Shown: positions 55,006-64,000 of the stretch, piece by piece | How positions within the stretch are numbered: position 1 is the stretch's first letter | Layout of the letters: every line of letters starts with the position of its first letter | NCBI GenBank assembly: GCA_003281315.1 | Contig: QCCH01000002.1 | Span: 148,755-212,754 of the forward strand | Direction: 5' to 3' | DNA from: Prochlorococcus sp. AG-347-K20 | GTDB lineage: Bacteria > Cyanobacteriota > Cyanobacteriia > PCC-6307 > Cyanobiaceae | DNA length: 64,000 nt | Made by a program: the position numbers and the translations under genes | The notes under the pieces: model-generated | What the model saw: the letters and a program-made list of their open reading frames with translations, nothing else | Told to the model about the DNA's origin: nothing | Database searches by the model: none

Positions 55006-57771
55006 TCAGCTAGGTTTGAAAATGATCTCATCTTTTTTAGCAGGGTTAAGTTTAATTATTATATTTTTTTTGTTTTTGAAGTTTTCTTCTAAAAGTTTTG
55101 CGGCCAGAGGATTTTCTATTTGTCTTCTAAGTTCCCTGCTTAGTGGCCTAGCACCATATTGAGGTTCGTAAGAATCGTTTGCAATTTTATTAATAACTTT
55201 TTTGTCTATAGCGATATTTATTTTCTGTTCAAGTAGCAGGTTTTTTAAATCTTCTGTTTGTAAAATTATTATTTTTTGAAGTTCATCAATAGATAATGGA
55301 TTAAACTTTACTACTTCGTCAATTCTATTTAAAAATTCAGGTCTAAAAATTGAAGACAATGTATTACTAATGGAATCATCTAAGGTTTGTTGGTCTTTTT
55401 CTAACTTGCCCTCACTTTTAGAAATCTTTTGTGAATACTCCAGTATAGATTTACCAGCTAGGTTGCTTGTCATAATGATCACTGTATTTTTGAAGTCTAC
55501 TGTCCTTCCTTGAGAGTCCGTTAATCTTCCTTCATCTAAGACTTGTAAAAGGATATTAAAAACTTCTGAATGTGCTTTTTCTATCTCATCAAGAAGTATT
55601 ACTGAATAGGGTTTACGTCTTACAGCTTCAGTTAATTGACCTCCCTCTTCATAACCAACATAACCTGGAGGAGCTCCCAAAAGCCTTGCTACAGCATTTT
55701 TCTCCATATATTCACTCATGTCTAATCTTAAAAGTGCGTCTTCTTCATCAAATAAAGCTGTTGCAAGAGATTTTGCTAATTCTGTTTTGCCAACACCTGT
55801 GGGACCCATAAATAAAAAAGATCCGATAGGTCTTTTAGGACTTTTCATGCCAACGCGAGCTCTTCTAATTGCAGCAGAAACAGCTTCTATAGCTTTTTCT
55901 TGTCCAATAACTTTTTCACTTAGTTCTGTTTCTAGATTGACTAATTTCTTACGTTCATTTGAAACTACTTTAGAGATAGGAATACCTGTAATTTTTGAGA
56001 CAACATCAGCAATATCATCAGGTTCAACTTGATATTTAAAAGGGAAATTTCTATTTTTCTTTATTTTATTAAAGTTCTCTTCAACTTTTTGTATTTCATT
56101 CTCTATTTCAATTAACTCTTGTTCCAGCTTTTCTAAATAATCCAGATCATTTTCAATTTTTCGATTTGATTTATCTTTAATTTGTTTGGTTAGCTTATCT
56201 TCTTCTTTCATTAAAATAGATAATTCCTCCATTTCTTCACGTAAATTGTTCCAATTTTCCAAAAGAACGTTCAATTTTGCCTCTGATTGTTCTCTATTAT
56301 TCAATAGTTTTTCTTGAGCTTCGATATTTTCTCCTTGCAAATTATTCAATTTTTCATCAATAGTATTAAGTTTGTTTTCTTCTTGGAGAATGATTTGAGG
56401 CATATTATTTGACTCGATTTTCAACTGTGCAGCTGCTTCATCAATTAAATCTATTGCACTATCAGGGAGACATTTATCGCTGATATATCTATCGGCCAAT
56501 TTTGCAGAATAGTTTACAGCCTCTTCAGAAATTTTTATGCCATGATGTAATTCATATTTCTTTTTGATCCCTTGTAATATTTTTGCGCTTAATTCTACTG
56601 AAGGTTCATTAACAGCTATCTTTTGAAAGCAATTATTTAATGCCTGATCTTTTTCAATAGTTTCACGAAATTTCTCAGGTGTTGTTGTACCGATACATCT
56701 AAGTTCTCCTTCAGCTAGTAAAGGTTTTAAGATATTACTGATGTCGGTAGAAGATCTGTCAGAACTTAATATTGAGTGAATTTCATCAATAAATAGAATC
56801 ATTCCTTGGTTTGGATTATTTAGTTCCTGCATTATTAAGCTTAGTCTTTCCTCTAGTTGACCTCTAAATTTGGTCCCAGAAACTAATGCACCTAAGTCAA
56901 GTGAAATAATTTTTAAGTCCTTTAAAGTATCAGGAACTTTTTTGTCTACAATTAATTGAGCAAGTAATTTTGCAATTGAGGTTTTACCAACTCCAGGATT
57001 GCCAATAAGTATAGGGTTATTTTTGTTTCTTCTGCAAAGTACCCTCATTAAATTATTGATCTCATTTTCTCTTCCTAAAACGGGATCCAGTAAGCCTTTT
57101 TTAGCTGATTCTGTTAAATCTTTTCCATAAATTGAAAGAGCCTTTTCATCTTGTCCAACTTGTTTTTTCGTTTCAACTTTAAGTTCACGTTTCGGTAATG
57201 GAACAATAGCTTTTTTAAATTTATCTTCTTTTACAAAAGTCTCGTTAGTCTCGTTTTTTGATTCAAAATTAGATTGATTATTTATTTCAATTACATTCTT
57301 ATAATTAAAAGAATCTTTTGATTGATTAATATTTGGATAAAACTTTAATTCTTCCTCTAATTTTTCCATAGAAAGGTTTCCTTCTTCAAAAACATAATTT
57401 CCAATTCTTAAATCTCTTCCAAGAGCGATTAGTAAATGAGGGATTTCTATTAATCTCGATCCCCATTGAGTTTTAATCTGATTCGCGTTATCTAATAAAA
57501 TTTCTAAATCTTCTCCGATAGTAAAAATATCTGAATCATTTGTTGGTGTCTCTTCTAAAAAATCTTCTGTTATGTCTAAAACTGTATCTTGGTCGATTGA
57601 TAATTTTTCAATGAAGGCAAAGAATTCGCTTGATGAGAACAATGTATGAATTATGTGTTCAATATTAAATTCGCTATGATCCCATTTTTTTGCGGTTTCT
57701 TCCCCTAATAAAAGAAGATTCCAACTAATATCGCTAAATAGTTCAGGGCTGGATGTAAGTGTTTCTCTCAT
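55006..57771 (-). CDS. clpB2: ClpB-type AAA+ chaperone (ClpB2), with non-canonical first AAA+ module
   Basis: Two Walker A (IGNPGVGKTS, MGPTGVGKTE), 921 aa, Clp N-like region; D1 Arg-finger region reads ALNNCFQ. Confidence 0.9.
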   Translation of the reverse strand: MRETLTSSPELFSDISWNLLLLGEETAKKWDHSEFNIEHIIHTLFSSSEFFAFIEKLSIDQDTVLDITEDFLEETPTNDSDIFTIGEDLEILLDNANQIKTQWGSRLIEIPHLLIALGRDLRIGNYVFEEGNLSMEKLEEELKFYPNINQSKDSFNYKNVIEINNQSNFESKNETNETFVKEDKFKKAIVPLPKRELKVETKKQVGQDEKALSIYGKDLTESAKKGLLDPVLGRENEINNLMRVLCRRNKNNPILIGNPGVGKTSIAKLLAQLIVDKKVPDTLKDLKIISLDLGALVSGTKFRGQLEERLSLIMQELNNPNQGMILFIDEIHSILSSDRSSTDISNILKPLLAEGELRCIGTTTPEKFRETIEKDQALNNCFQKIAVNEPSVELSAKILQGIKKKYELHHGIKISEEAVNYSAKLADRYISDKCLPDSAIDLIDEAAAQLKIESNNMPQIILQEENKLNTIDEKLNNLQGENIEAQEKLLNNREQSEAKLNVLLENWNNLREEMEELSILMKEEDKLTKQIKDKSNRKIENDLDYLEKLEQELIEIENEIQKVEENFNKIKKNRNFPFKYQVEPDDIADVVSKITGIPISKVVSNERKKLVNLETELSEKVIGQEKAIEAVSAAIRRARVGMKSPKRPIGSFLFMGPTGVGKTELAKSLATALFDEEDALLRLDMSEYMEKNAVARLLGAPPGYVGYEEGGQLTEAVRRKPYSVILLDEIEKAHSEVFNILLQVLDEGRLTDSQGRTVDFKNTVIIMTSNLAGKSILEYSQKISKSEGKLEKDQQTLDDSISNTLSSIFRPEFLNRIDEVVKFNPLSIDELQKIIILQTEDLKNLLLEQKINIAIDKKVINKIANDSYEPQYGARPLSRELRRQIENPLAAKLLEENFKNKKNIIIKLNPAKKDEIIFKPS

Positions 57772-57841
57772 AAACTATAAAAACTATAGTTGATTATTAA
57801 TTAATATTCTAAATAGGATCTGCATTAATAATCATCCAATA

Positions 57842-57871
57842 ATTTTCAAATTGTAAGATGAATTTGAAAAT
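57842..57871. repeat. Perfect 11-bp inverted repeat in the clpB2/eno spacer
   Basis: ATTTTCAAATT-gtaagatg-AATTTGAAAAT. Confidence 0.6.
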
Positions 57872-58033
57872 CACTTAGATGAGAGGATTTGCGGTGACTT
57901 TAGAATTAAAAAAAACGTTAAATAATATCTAAGCTCTTACAAAATTAAAAAAAATTATAGTTGGTTAACAAATATATTTCAGATATTAGCCAAATAGTTC
58001 AGCTATTAATAGGATTTAAATAGTAATAATTAA

Positions 58034-59329
<1,296 letters not shown>

Positions 59330-59334
59330 TTTTT

Positions 59335-61002
59335 TTAGCGCTTAAGTTTTTCTAAACGTGAGCCTTTTCTCATACTTAATTGGCACTTTATCCAATCAAT
59401 AGTTATTGGTAGTGCAAAAAAAAGTGGCAACAATGCAAAATTATTTTGTTTATTGGTTACAAGTAAAGCAGATGCAATTGATAAGCTTCCTATGAGAATT
59501 GAATGGCCTAAAGTTTTTTGAGCCGTAAACATTTTTTTGAATTGCCTATCAGACTCTCCCATTCTTATTTGCAATTGTAAATCGCCCTGTTCTAATCTTT
59601 CTAAACTTTCATCTATTCTTTTGGGAATTCCAACAGCTTTCGATCCTAGTTCACCTACTTGCCTTCCAAATTGGTTAATTAAATCGTTGGGACTTTGATT
59701 ATTTGAAGTCATAATTTCTATTAAATAAGGCTTGGTAATTGATACAAGGTTAAACCCTGGATCAAGCATTCTACCAACTCCTTCAAAAGTTGATAAAGCT
59801 CTCATCACAAAGATTAAATCTACTGGCAGTTGAAATGGCGTTTCATAAACCAGTTCGTATAAATCTCCAGATAATTTTTCAATAATATTAGGACTAAATG
59901 GCGGAGTTAAGGCTTCTTTAAGCATCAATCTGACTAATCTTCTGACTGGTCCTACATCAATATCTTTTGAAATTAGCCCAGCTTGTTGTAATTGACTAAC
60001 AAGTGATGAGGCGTCTCTAAAAGCAGCAGCCTTAACCATCCCCTCTAATCTTGTTTGAAGATTATTTGAGATGTTCCCCATCATTCCAAAATCATAAAAA
60101 ATCAATTTACCTTCACTTGAAACTGCTAGATTCCCTGGATGAGGGTCTGCATGAAAAAAACCATAATTTACTAATTGTTTTAAATAGCTGATAGCACCTA
60201 TTTCTGCAATTTTAGGTAAATCAATTTCTTGGGATTTTAATTTTTCTAAATCGCTTATTTTTGTTCCTTCCAGATAACTTAAACAAAGCACTTTTTCACT
60301 GCTCATATCCCAAATTACTTCAGGAACTTCAACATTTTCATCATCAAGAAATTGCTGTCTAAATCGTGCTGCATATTGAGCTTCACAATTAAAATCAAGC
60401 TCCTTCATAAGAACTTTCCTACACTCTTTGGCAATCTCAACCCAGTTTCTACCTCGACTCCAATTCTTATTTTTCTGCAATAATCCTGCTATTTGCTGCA
60501 TTATGCCCAAATCAATAATAAATAATTCTTTTAAATTTGGTCTTTGAACTTTAAATACTACTTTCTTGCCATCTTTTAAAGTTGCCCTATGAACCTGTGC
60601 TAAAGATGCTGATCCAATCGGATCACCTACTATTTGATTTATTTCTTTAAACTTCGACCCTAGCTCTTCACTTATAGTTTCTTCAACTTCAGCAAATGAA
60701 AAATTAGGAACTTGATCCTGCAATTTAGATAATTCCTGTATCCAGGTATTAGGAATTAAGTCAGGTCTCGCTGATAATAATTGTCCAATTTTAATAAATG
60801 CTGAACCAAGCTTTATTAATTGATTAGTAAACCATTTAGCTCTTTTAATTTGGACCCTGCTTTTTTCATTACTTTTAGTTTGGAAAATTGTAAATCTAAT
60901 ATTATCTATCCACAAAATTATTAAAAGCGAAATCAGAGTTATCCAAATATGAAAGGCCCTTTTCAACTTTTTTAAACGATAATGAAGATTGTGATAACTC
61001 AT
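59335..61002 (-). CDS. ABC1/UbiB-family atypical kinase
   Basis: GSAFIKIGQLLSARPDLIP, IGSASLAQVHRATLKDGKKVVFKVQRP, HADPHPGNLAV. Confidence 0.93.
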   Translation of the reverse strand: MSYHNLHYRLKKLKRAFHIWITLISLLIILWIDNIRFTIFQTKSNEKSRVQIKRAKWFTNQLIKLGSAFIKIGQLLSARPDLIPNTWIQELSKLQDQVPNFSFAEVEETISEELGSKFKEINQIVGDPIGSASLAQVHRATLKDGKKVVFKVQRPNLKELFIIDLGIMQQIAGLLQKNKNWSRGRNWVEIAKECRKVLMKELDFNCEAQYAARFRQQFLDDENVEVPEVIWDMSSEKVLCLSYLEGTKISDLEKLKSQEIDLPKIAEIGAISYLKQLVNYGFFHADPHPGNLAVSSEGKLIFYDFGMMGNISNNLQTRLEGMVKAAAFRDASSLVSQLQQAGLISKDIDVGPVRRLVRLMLKEALTPPFSPNIIEKLSGDLYELVYETPFQLPVDLIFVMRALSTFEGVGRMLDPGFNLVSITKPYLIEIMTSNNQSPNDLINQFGRQVGELGSKAVGIPKRIDESLERLEQGDLQLQIRMGESDRQFKKMFTAQKTLGHSILIGSLSIASALLVTNKQNNFALLPLFFALPITIDWIKCQLSMRKGSRLEKLKR

Positions 61003-61316
61003 TTAATTTGATTATTTATAGTTTTATTAAAGAGATCAATTTGCTTATTGATACCTTCAATTTCATTTAAAGCTTTTTTTATTTTGGAATCTTGATAAGT
61101 ATTTGTGGACTCATTTTCTTGAATATTTTCTGCTTTTTCCATTCTTGAGGCTTCTTCGATTATGGATTCTTTCAAACTATCAAATTCTTTTTTGAGAATT
61201 TCTGGAGCATCCTGAGCAATATTTGTTGCTTCTTCAATTTTTTCAACCAATATCTCGTTTAATTTTTCGGTAACTTTCTTAATGGCAGCTTTTAAAAGGT
61301 AGTCTGAGTTGGTCAT
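60999..61316 (-). CDS. Hypothetical coiled-coil-like protein, translationally coupled (ATGA) to the ABC1 kinase
   Basis: MTNSDYLLKAAIKKVTEKLNEILVEKIEEA...; stop overlaps start of the ABC1 gene. Confidence 0.6.
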   Translation of the reverse strand: MTNSDYLLKAAIKKVTEKLNEILVEKIEEATNIAQDAPEILKKEFDSLKESIIEEASRMEKAENIQENESTNTYQDSKIKKALNEIEGINKQIDLFNKTINNQIK

Positions 61317-61494
61317 AAAAAAATATATTGTTTCTACGGCAATTGATTTTTCGATATGACCTAATAATAGATCAATACAGAACATTTCACGTGACTGATC
61401 ATTTTGATATTTAATTTTTTATGTTTTTCCTATGTAAGTTTGTTTCTATATTATGCTTTTTTCTCTTTTTTCTTTTAACTTATATCTATAAACA

Positions 61495-61530
61495 TGGTTA
61501 GGTATTTACATTAAAGATTTCTTCTAACCA
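61495..61530 (+). repeat. Inverted repeat in the leader of the thioredoxin-reductase-like gene
   Basis: TGGTTAG (61495-61501) / CTAACCA (61524-61530), 22 nt loop. Confidence 0.45.
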
Positions 61531-61571
61531 AGAGCGCATCTAATTAACTACTAAAAAGGAGTTTTATTAAA

Positions 61572-62528
61572 TTGGAAATCATTGAGACAGATGTAGTTAT
61601 TATCGGAGGAGGCCCGGCAGGATGTACTTGCGCACTTTATACATCTCGTTCAAACTTAAAGACAGTAATTTTAGATAAAAATCCATCTGTTGGCGCCTTA
61701 GCAATAACCCATCAAATAGCTAATTATCCAGGTGTTCCGGTTGATATAAGTGGGGAGAAATTACTTACTCTAATGAGAGAACAGGCTGTGGAATATGGCA
61801 CAGACTATAGAAGAGCACAAGTGTTTGGAATAGACGCTAGTGGAGAATGGAAAATGGTTTATACACCCGAAGGCACTTTCAAAGCTAAAGCACTTGTACT
61901 TGCAAGTGGGGCAATGGGTAGGCCTGCATCATTTAAGGGCGAAGCCGATTTTCTTGGCAAAGGAGTAAGTTATTGCGCAACATGTGATGGGGCTTTTTAT
62001 AAAAATAGAGAAGTTGCCGTTGTTGGAGTTAACAAGGAGGCAATTGAAGAGGCAACTGTTCTAACTAAATTTGCGTCAACTGTGCATTGGATTACATCAA
62101 GTGACCCTAAATCAGATAATGAAGAAGCTATGGAATTGATGGATAATTCAAATATAAAACATTGGAGTAGAACAAGATTATTGGAAATATTGGGTGATGA
62201 AATGGGTGTTAATGGGGTTGTTGTAAAAAATAAGCAAGAAGAAAATCCTATCAATTTAAATTTAGATGGAGTCTTTGTCTATATGAGTGGTTCAAAGCCG
62301 ATTACTGATTTTTTAGGTGATCAGATTGCTTTAAAAGAAGACGGAGGAGTTATTGTCGATGACTTTATGTCTACAAACTCTGATGGAGTATGGGCTATTG
62401 GAGATATAAGAAATACACCATTTAAGCAAGCAGTCGTTGCGGCTTCTGATGGATGTATTGCCGCGATGTCAATTGATAGATATTTAAATAGTAGAAAAAA
62501 TATAAGAGTAGATTGGATTCATTCTTAA
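61572..62528 (+). CDS. Thioredoxin-reductase-like FAD disulfide oxidoreductase with degenerate NADPH site (TTG start)
   Basis: VVIIGGGPAGCTCALYTSRS FAD motif, CATCDGAFYKN redox site, AIGDIRNTPFKQAVVAASDGCIAAM; SD AAGGAG at 61556. Confidence 0.9.
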   Translation: MEIIETDVVIIGGGPAGCTCALYTSRSNLKTVILDKNPSVGALAITHQIANYPGVPVDISGEKLLTLMREQAVEYGTDYRRAQVFGIDASGEWKMVYTPEGTFKAKALVLASGAMGRPASFKGEADFLGKGVSYCATCDGAFYKNREVAVVGVNKEAIEEATVLTKFASTVHWITSSDPKSDNEEAMELMDNSNIKHWSRTRLLEILGDEMGVNGVVVKNKQEENPINLNLDGVFVYMSGSKPITDFLGDQIALKEDGGVIVDDFMSTNSDGVWAIGDIRNTPFKQAVVAASDGCIAAMSIDRYLNSRKNIRVDWIHS

Positions 62529-62548
62529 AAAAATATTTCTGCTTGAAT

Positions 62549-62830
62549 TTAAAGGGGTGTTGCTTCAGAAATATAAGCTACTCCTCCGTAGTAACTTAAA
62601 TCGTCCCTTATGTTATCTCTCATTTTATCTATTAATTCTTGCTCACAAAAAACAATTACATGAGCATTTGATCCATATCCAGTAAATTCCATATCTTCAG
62701 TAACAACTCTTTCAGGGCCTCTGCCTGTGGCGTGTTTCATAACGGTATATCCTGGAACATTAGCTTTTTCTAATGTTTTAATGATTGCATCTAGTTCTCT
62801 TTCACTAAATATTAGGTCTAATCTTTTCAT
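62549..62830 (-). CDS. sbtB: PII-like carbon-sensing protein SbtB (short form)
   Basis: 93 aa, KRLDLIFSERELDAIIKTLEKANVPGYTVMKHATGRGPERV; 2 nt from sbtA. Confidence 0.82.
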   Translation of the reverse strand: MKRLDLIFSERELDAIIKTLEKANVPGYTVMKHATGRGPERVVTEDMEFTGYGSNAHVIVFCEQELIDKMRDNIRDDLSYYGGVAYISEATPL

Positions 62831-62832
62831 TT

Positions 62833-63831
62833 TTATAGAGGGGAAAGTGGGATAATGGTATTGACTAAACTCATATATATGGGAATGCCAAGAACTATAT
62901 TGAATGGGAAAGTTAGACCTAGTGTAGTTGAAATATAATAACTAGATTTAGCCTCTGGAACTGTCATCCTCATCGCTGCAGGAACTGCTAAATAAGAGGC
63001 GCTTGCACATAAAACCACAAATAAAAGTGCGTTGCCAGGTCCTAAAGATAAAAATCTTGCAACGAAAACACCAATAAATGCATTAAATAAAGGCATAAAA
63101 ATAGCAAACCCAATTAAGAACGAACCCGCATTCTTCAATCTTGGTAATCTTTGAGCAGCGACTATTCCCATATCTAACAAGAAGAAGCATTCTGCTCCAT
63201 AGAATAATTGTCCAGTAAAAGGCTCCATTTTTGCAATTCCTGATGGATTACTGGAAGCAGTCAAAAATCCCACAATTAAGCTTGAAAGCAATAAATAAAC
63301 TGATCCATTCAAAAGGGATTCATGTAATATCGCGCTTAGATGCATTTTTCTTGATTTTGGTCTATTTTTTGGAGCTGCAAATTTCACAAGTAATAATCCA
63401 ACAATGATTGCAGGAGATTCCATTAAAGCTAAGGCGCCAACCATAAACCCATCAAAAGCCATTTTTTGACTTTCTAAAAAACTTTCTGCAGAAATAAATG
63501 TAACAGCACTTATTGAGCCGTATGCTGCTGCTATTGCCGCTGAATTAAATACATCAAACTTAAATCTTAAAATTAAGAATCCAATCAGCGGGATTACCAG
63601 TGACATCAGTATTGCAGCGCTTAAAGTAGGCAATACTTGATCAGTAAAACCACTTTTCTGTATCTCTATACCTCCTTTAAACCCAATAGCTAGAAGCAGA
63701 TATAAGGAGAAGAGTTTAGGTAATGGAGCTGGTATTTCTAAATCAGATTTAAAGATTACTGATATTGCTCCAATCAAAAAGAAAAGAACTGGCGGGGCTA
63801 ATACATTTTGCAGAATTGGATTTATTTCCAT
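62833..63831 (-). CDS. sbtA: Sodium-dependent bicarbonate transporter SbtA family
   Basis: 332 aa polytopic protein, VLFFLIGAISVIFKSDLEIPAPLPKLFSLYLLLAIGFKGG, paired with sbtB. Confidence 0.88.
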   Translation of the reverse strand: MEINPILQNVLAPPVLFFLIGAISVIFKSDLEIPAPLPKLFSLYLLLAIGFKGGIEIQKSGFTDQVLPTLSAAILMSLVIPLIGFLILRFKFDVFNSAAIAAAYGSISAVTFISAESFLESQKMAFDGFMVGALALMESPAIIVGLLLVKFAAPKNRPKSRKMHLSAILHESLLNGSVYLLLSSLIVGFLTASSNPSGIAKMEPFTGQLFYGAECFFLLDMGIVAAQRLPRLKNAGSFLIGFAIFMPLFNAFIGVFVARFLSLGPGNALLFVVLCASASYLAVPAAMRMTVPEAKSSYYISTTLGLTFPFNIVLGIPIYMSLVNTIIPLSPL

Positions 63832-63837
63832 AAATTA

Positions 63838-64000
63838 CTAGACTATTTCATTTAGAGCAGTTTCTAAAGCTTCTTTTCTTGTTTCAATAATGCCTTCAAC
63901 TCCAAACTTAGCTAATCTGTCCTTCACTTTTTCATTCGCACCAGCAACAAATGCTTTTCTGGAATTATTTTTTGCTTCTTGCATCATATCCTCTATTGCG
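63838..64000 (-). CDS. C-terminal part of a SulP-type transporter with STAS domain (5' part outside window)
   Basis: Reverse translation ...AIEDMMQEAKNNSRKAFVAGANEKVKDRLAKFGVEGIIETRKEALETALNEIV*, STAS-like; short fragment. Confidence 0.45.
   Translation of the reverse strand, partial: AIEDMMQEAKNNSRKAFVAGANEKVKDRLAKFGVEGIIETRKEALETALNEIV

Noticed and set aside
55572-56032. Plus-strand ORFs inside clpB2
   Set aside because: Antisense to well-conserved ClpB D2 motifs; no independent evidence of coding
57879-57932. 17-aa ORF MRGFAVTLELKKTLNNI in the clpB2/eno spacer
   Set aside because: Very short, no convincing SD, composition not distinctive

Overview
AT-rich, extremely compact chromosomal core region of a marine picocyanobacterium. 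Gene content and order look like a low-GC, high-light type Prochlorococcus; this is inferred from protein sequences, not from a database search. Nearly every base is coding. I recognised about 58 protein genes: NDH-1 subunits (ndhF, ndhD, ndhA-I-G-E, ndhH), a phylloquinone cluster (DHNA-CoA thioesterase, menE, menC, menA, menF), the secE-nusG-rplK-rplA-rplJ-rplL block, pgk, eno, gltA, trpB, argS, nadC, mnmE, relA/spoT, murG, pyrD, rnhA, clpB2, a thioredoxin-reductase-like flavoprotein, and a bicarbonate-transport cluster (sbtB, sbtA and a SulP 3' end) at the right edge. I saw no tRNA, rRNA, CRISPR array, transposase, prophage or dedicated defence system, and I do not claim a new multi-gene system. 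The most interesting signals are: (i) the ndhA leader, where an ATG with a strong Shine-Dalgarno is in frame with ndhA but stopped after two codons, and overlaps 10 nt complementary to the conserved core of sRNA Yfr1; (ii) a thioredoxin-reductase homologue with an intact CATC redox site but no recognisable NADPH-binding motifs, with a possible attenuator-like leader; (iii) a ClpB-type unfoldase whose first AAA+ module has lost its arginine fingers; (iv) a metallo-beta-lactamase-fold protein lacking the HxHxDH motif; (v) an SbtB lacking the C-terminal CGPxGC redox loop; (vi) the prfB +1 programmed frameshift; (vii) fifteen tail-to-tail gene junctions with almost no spacer or with overlap.
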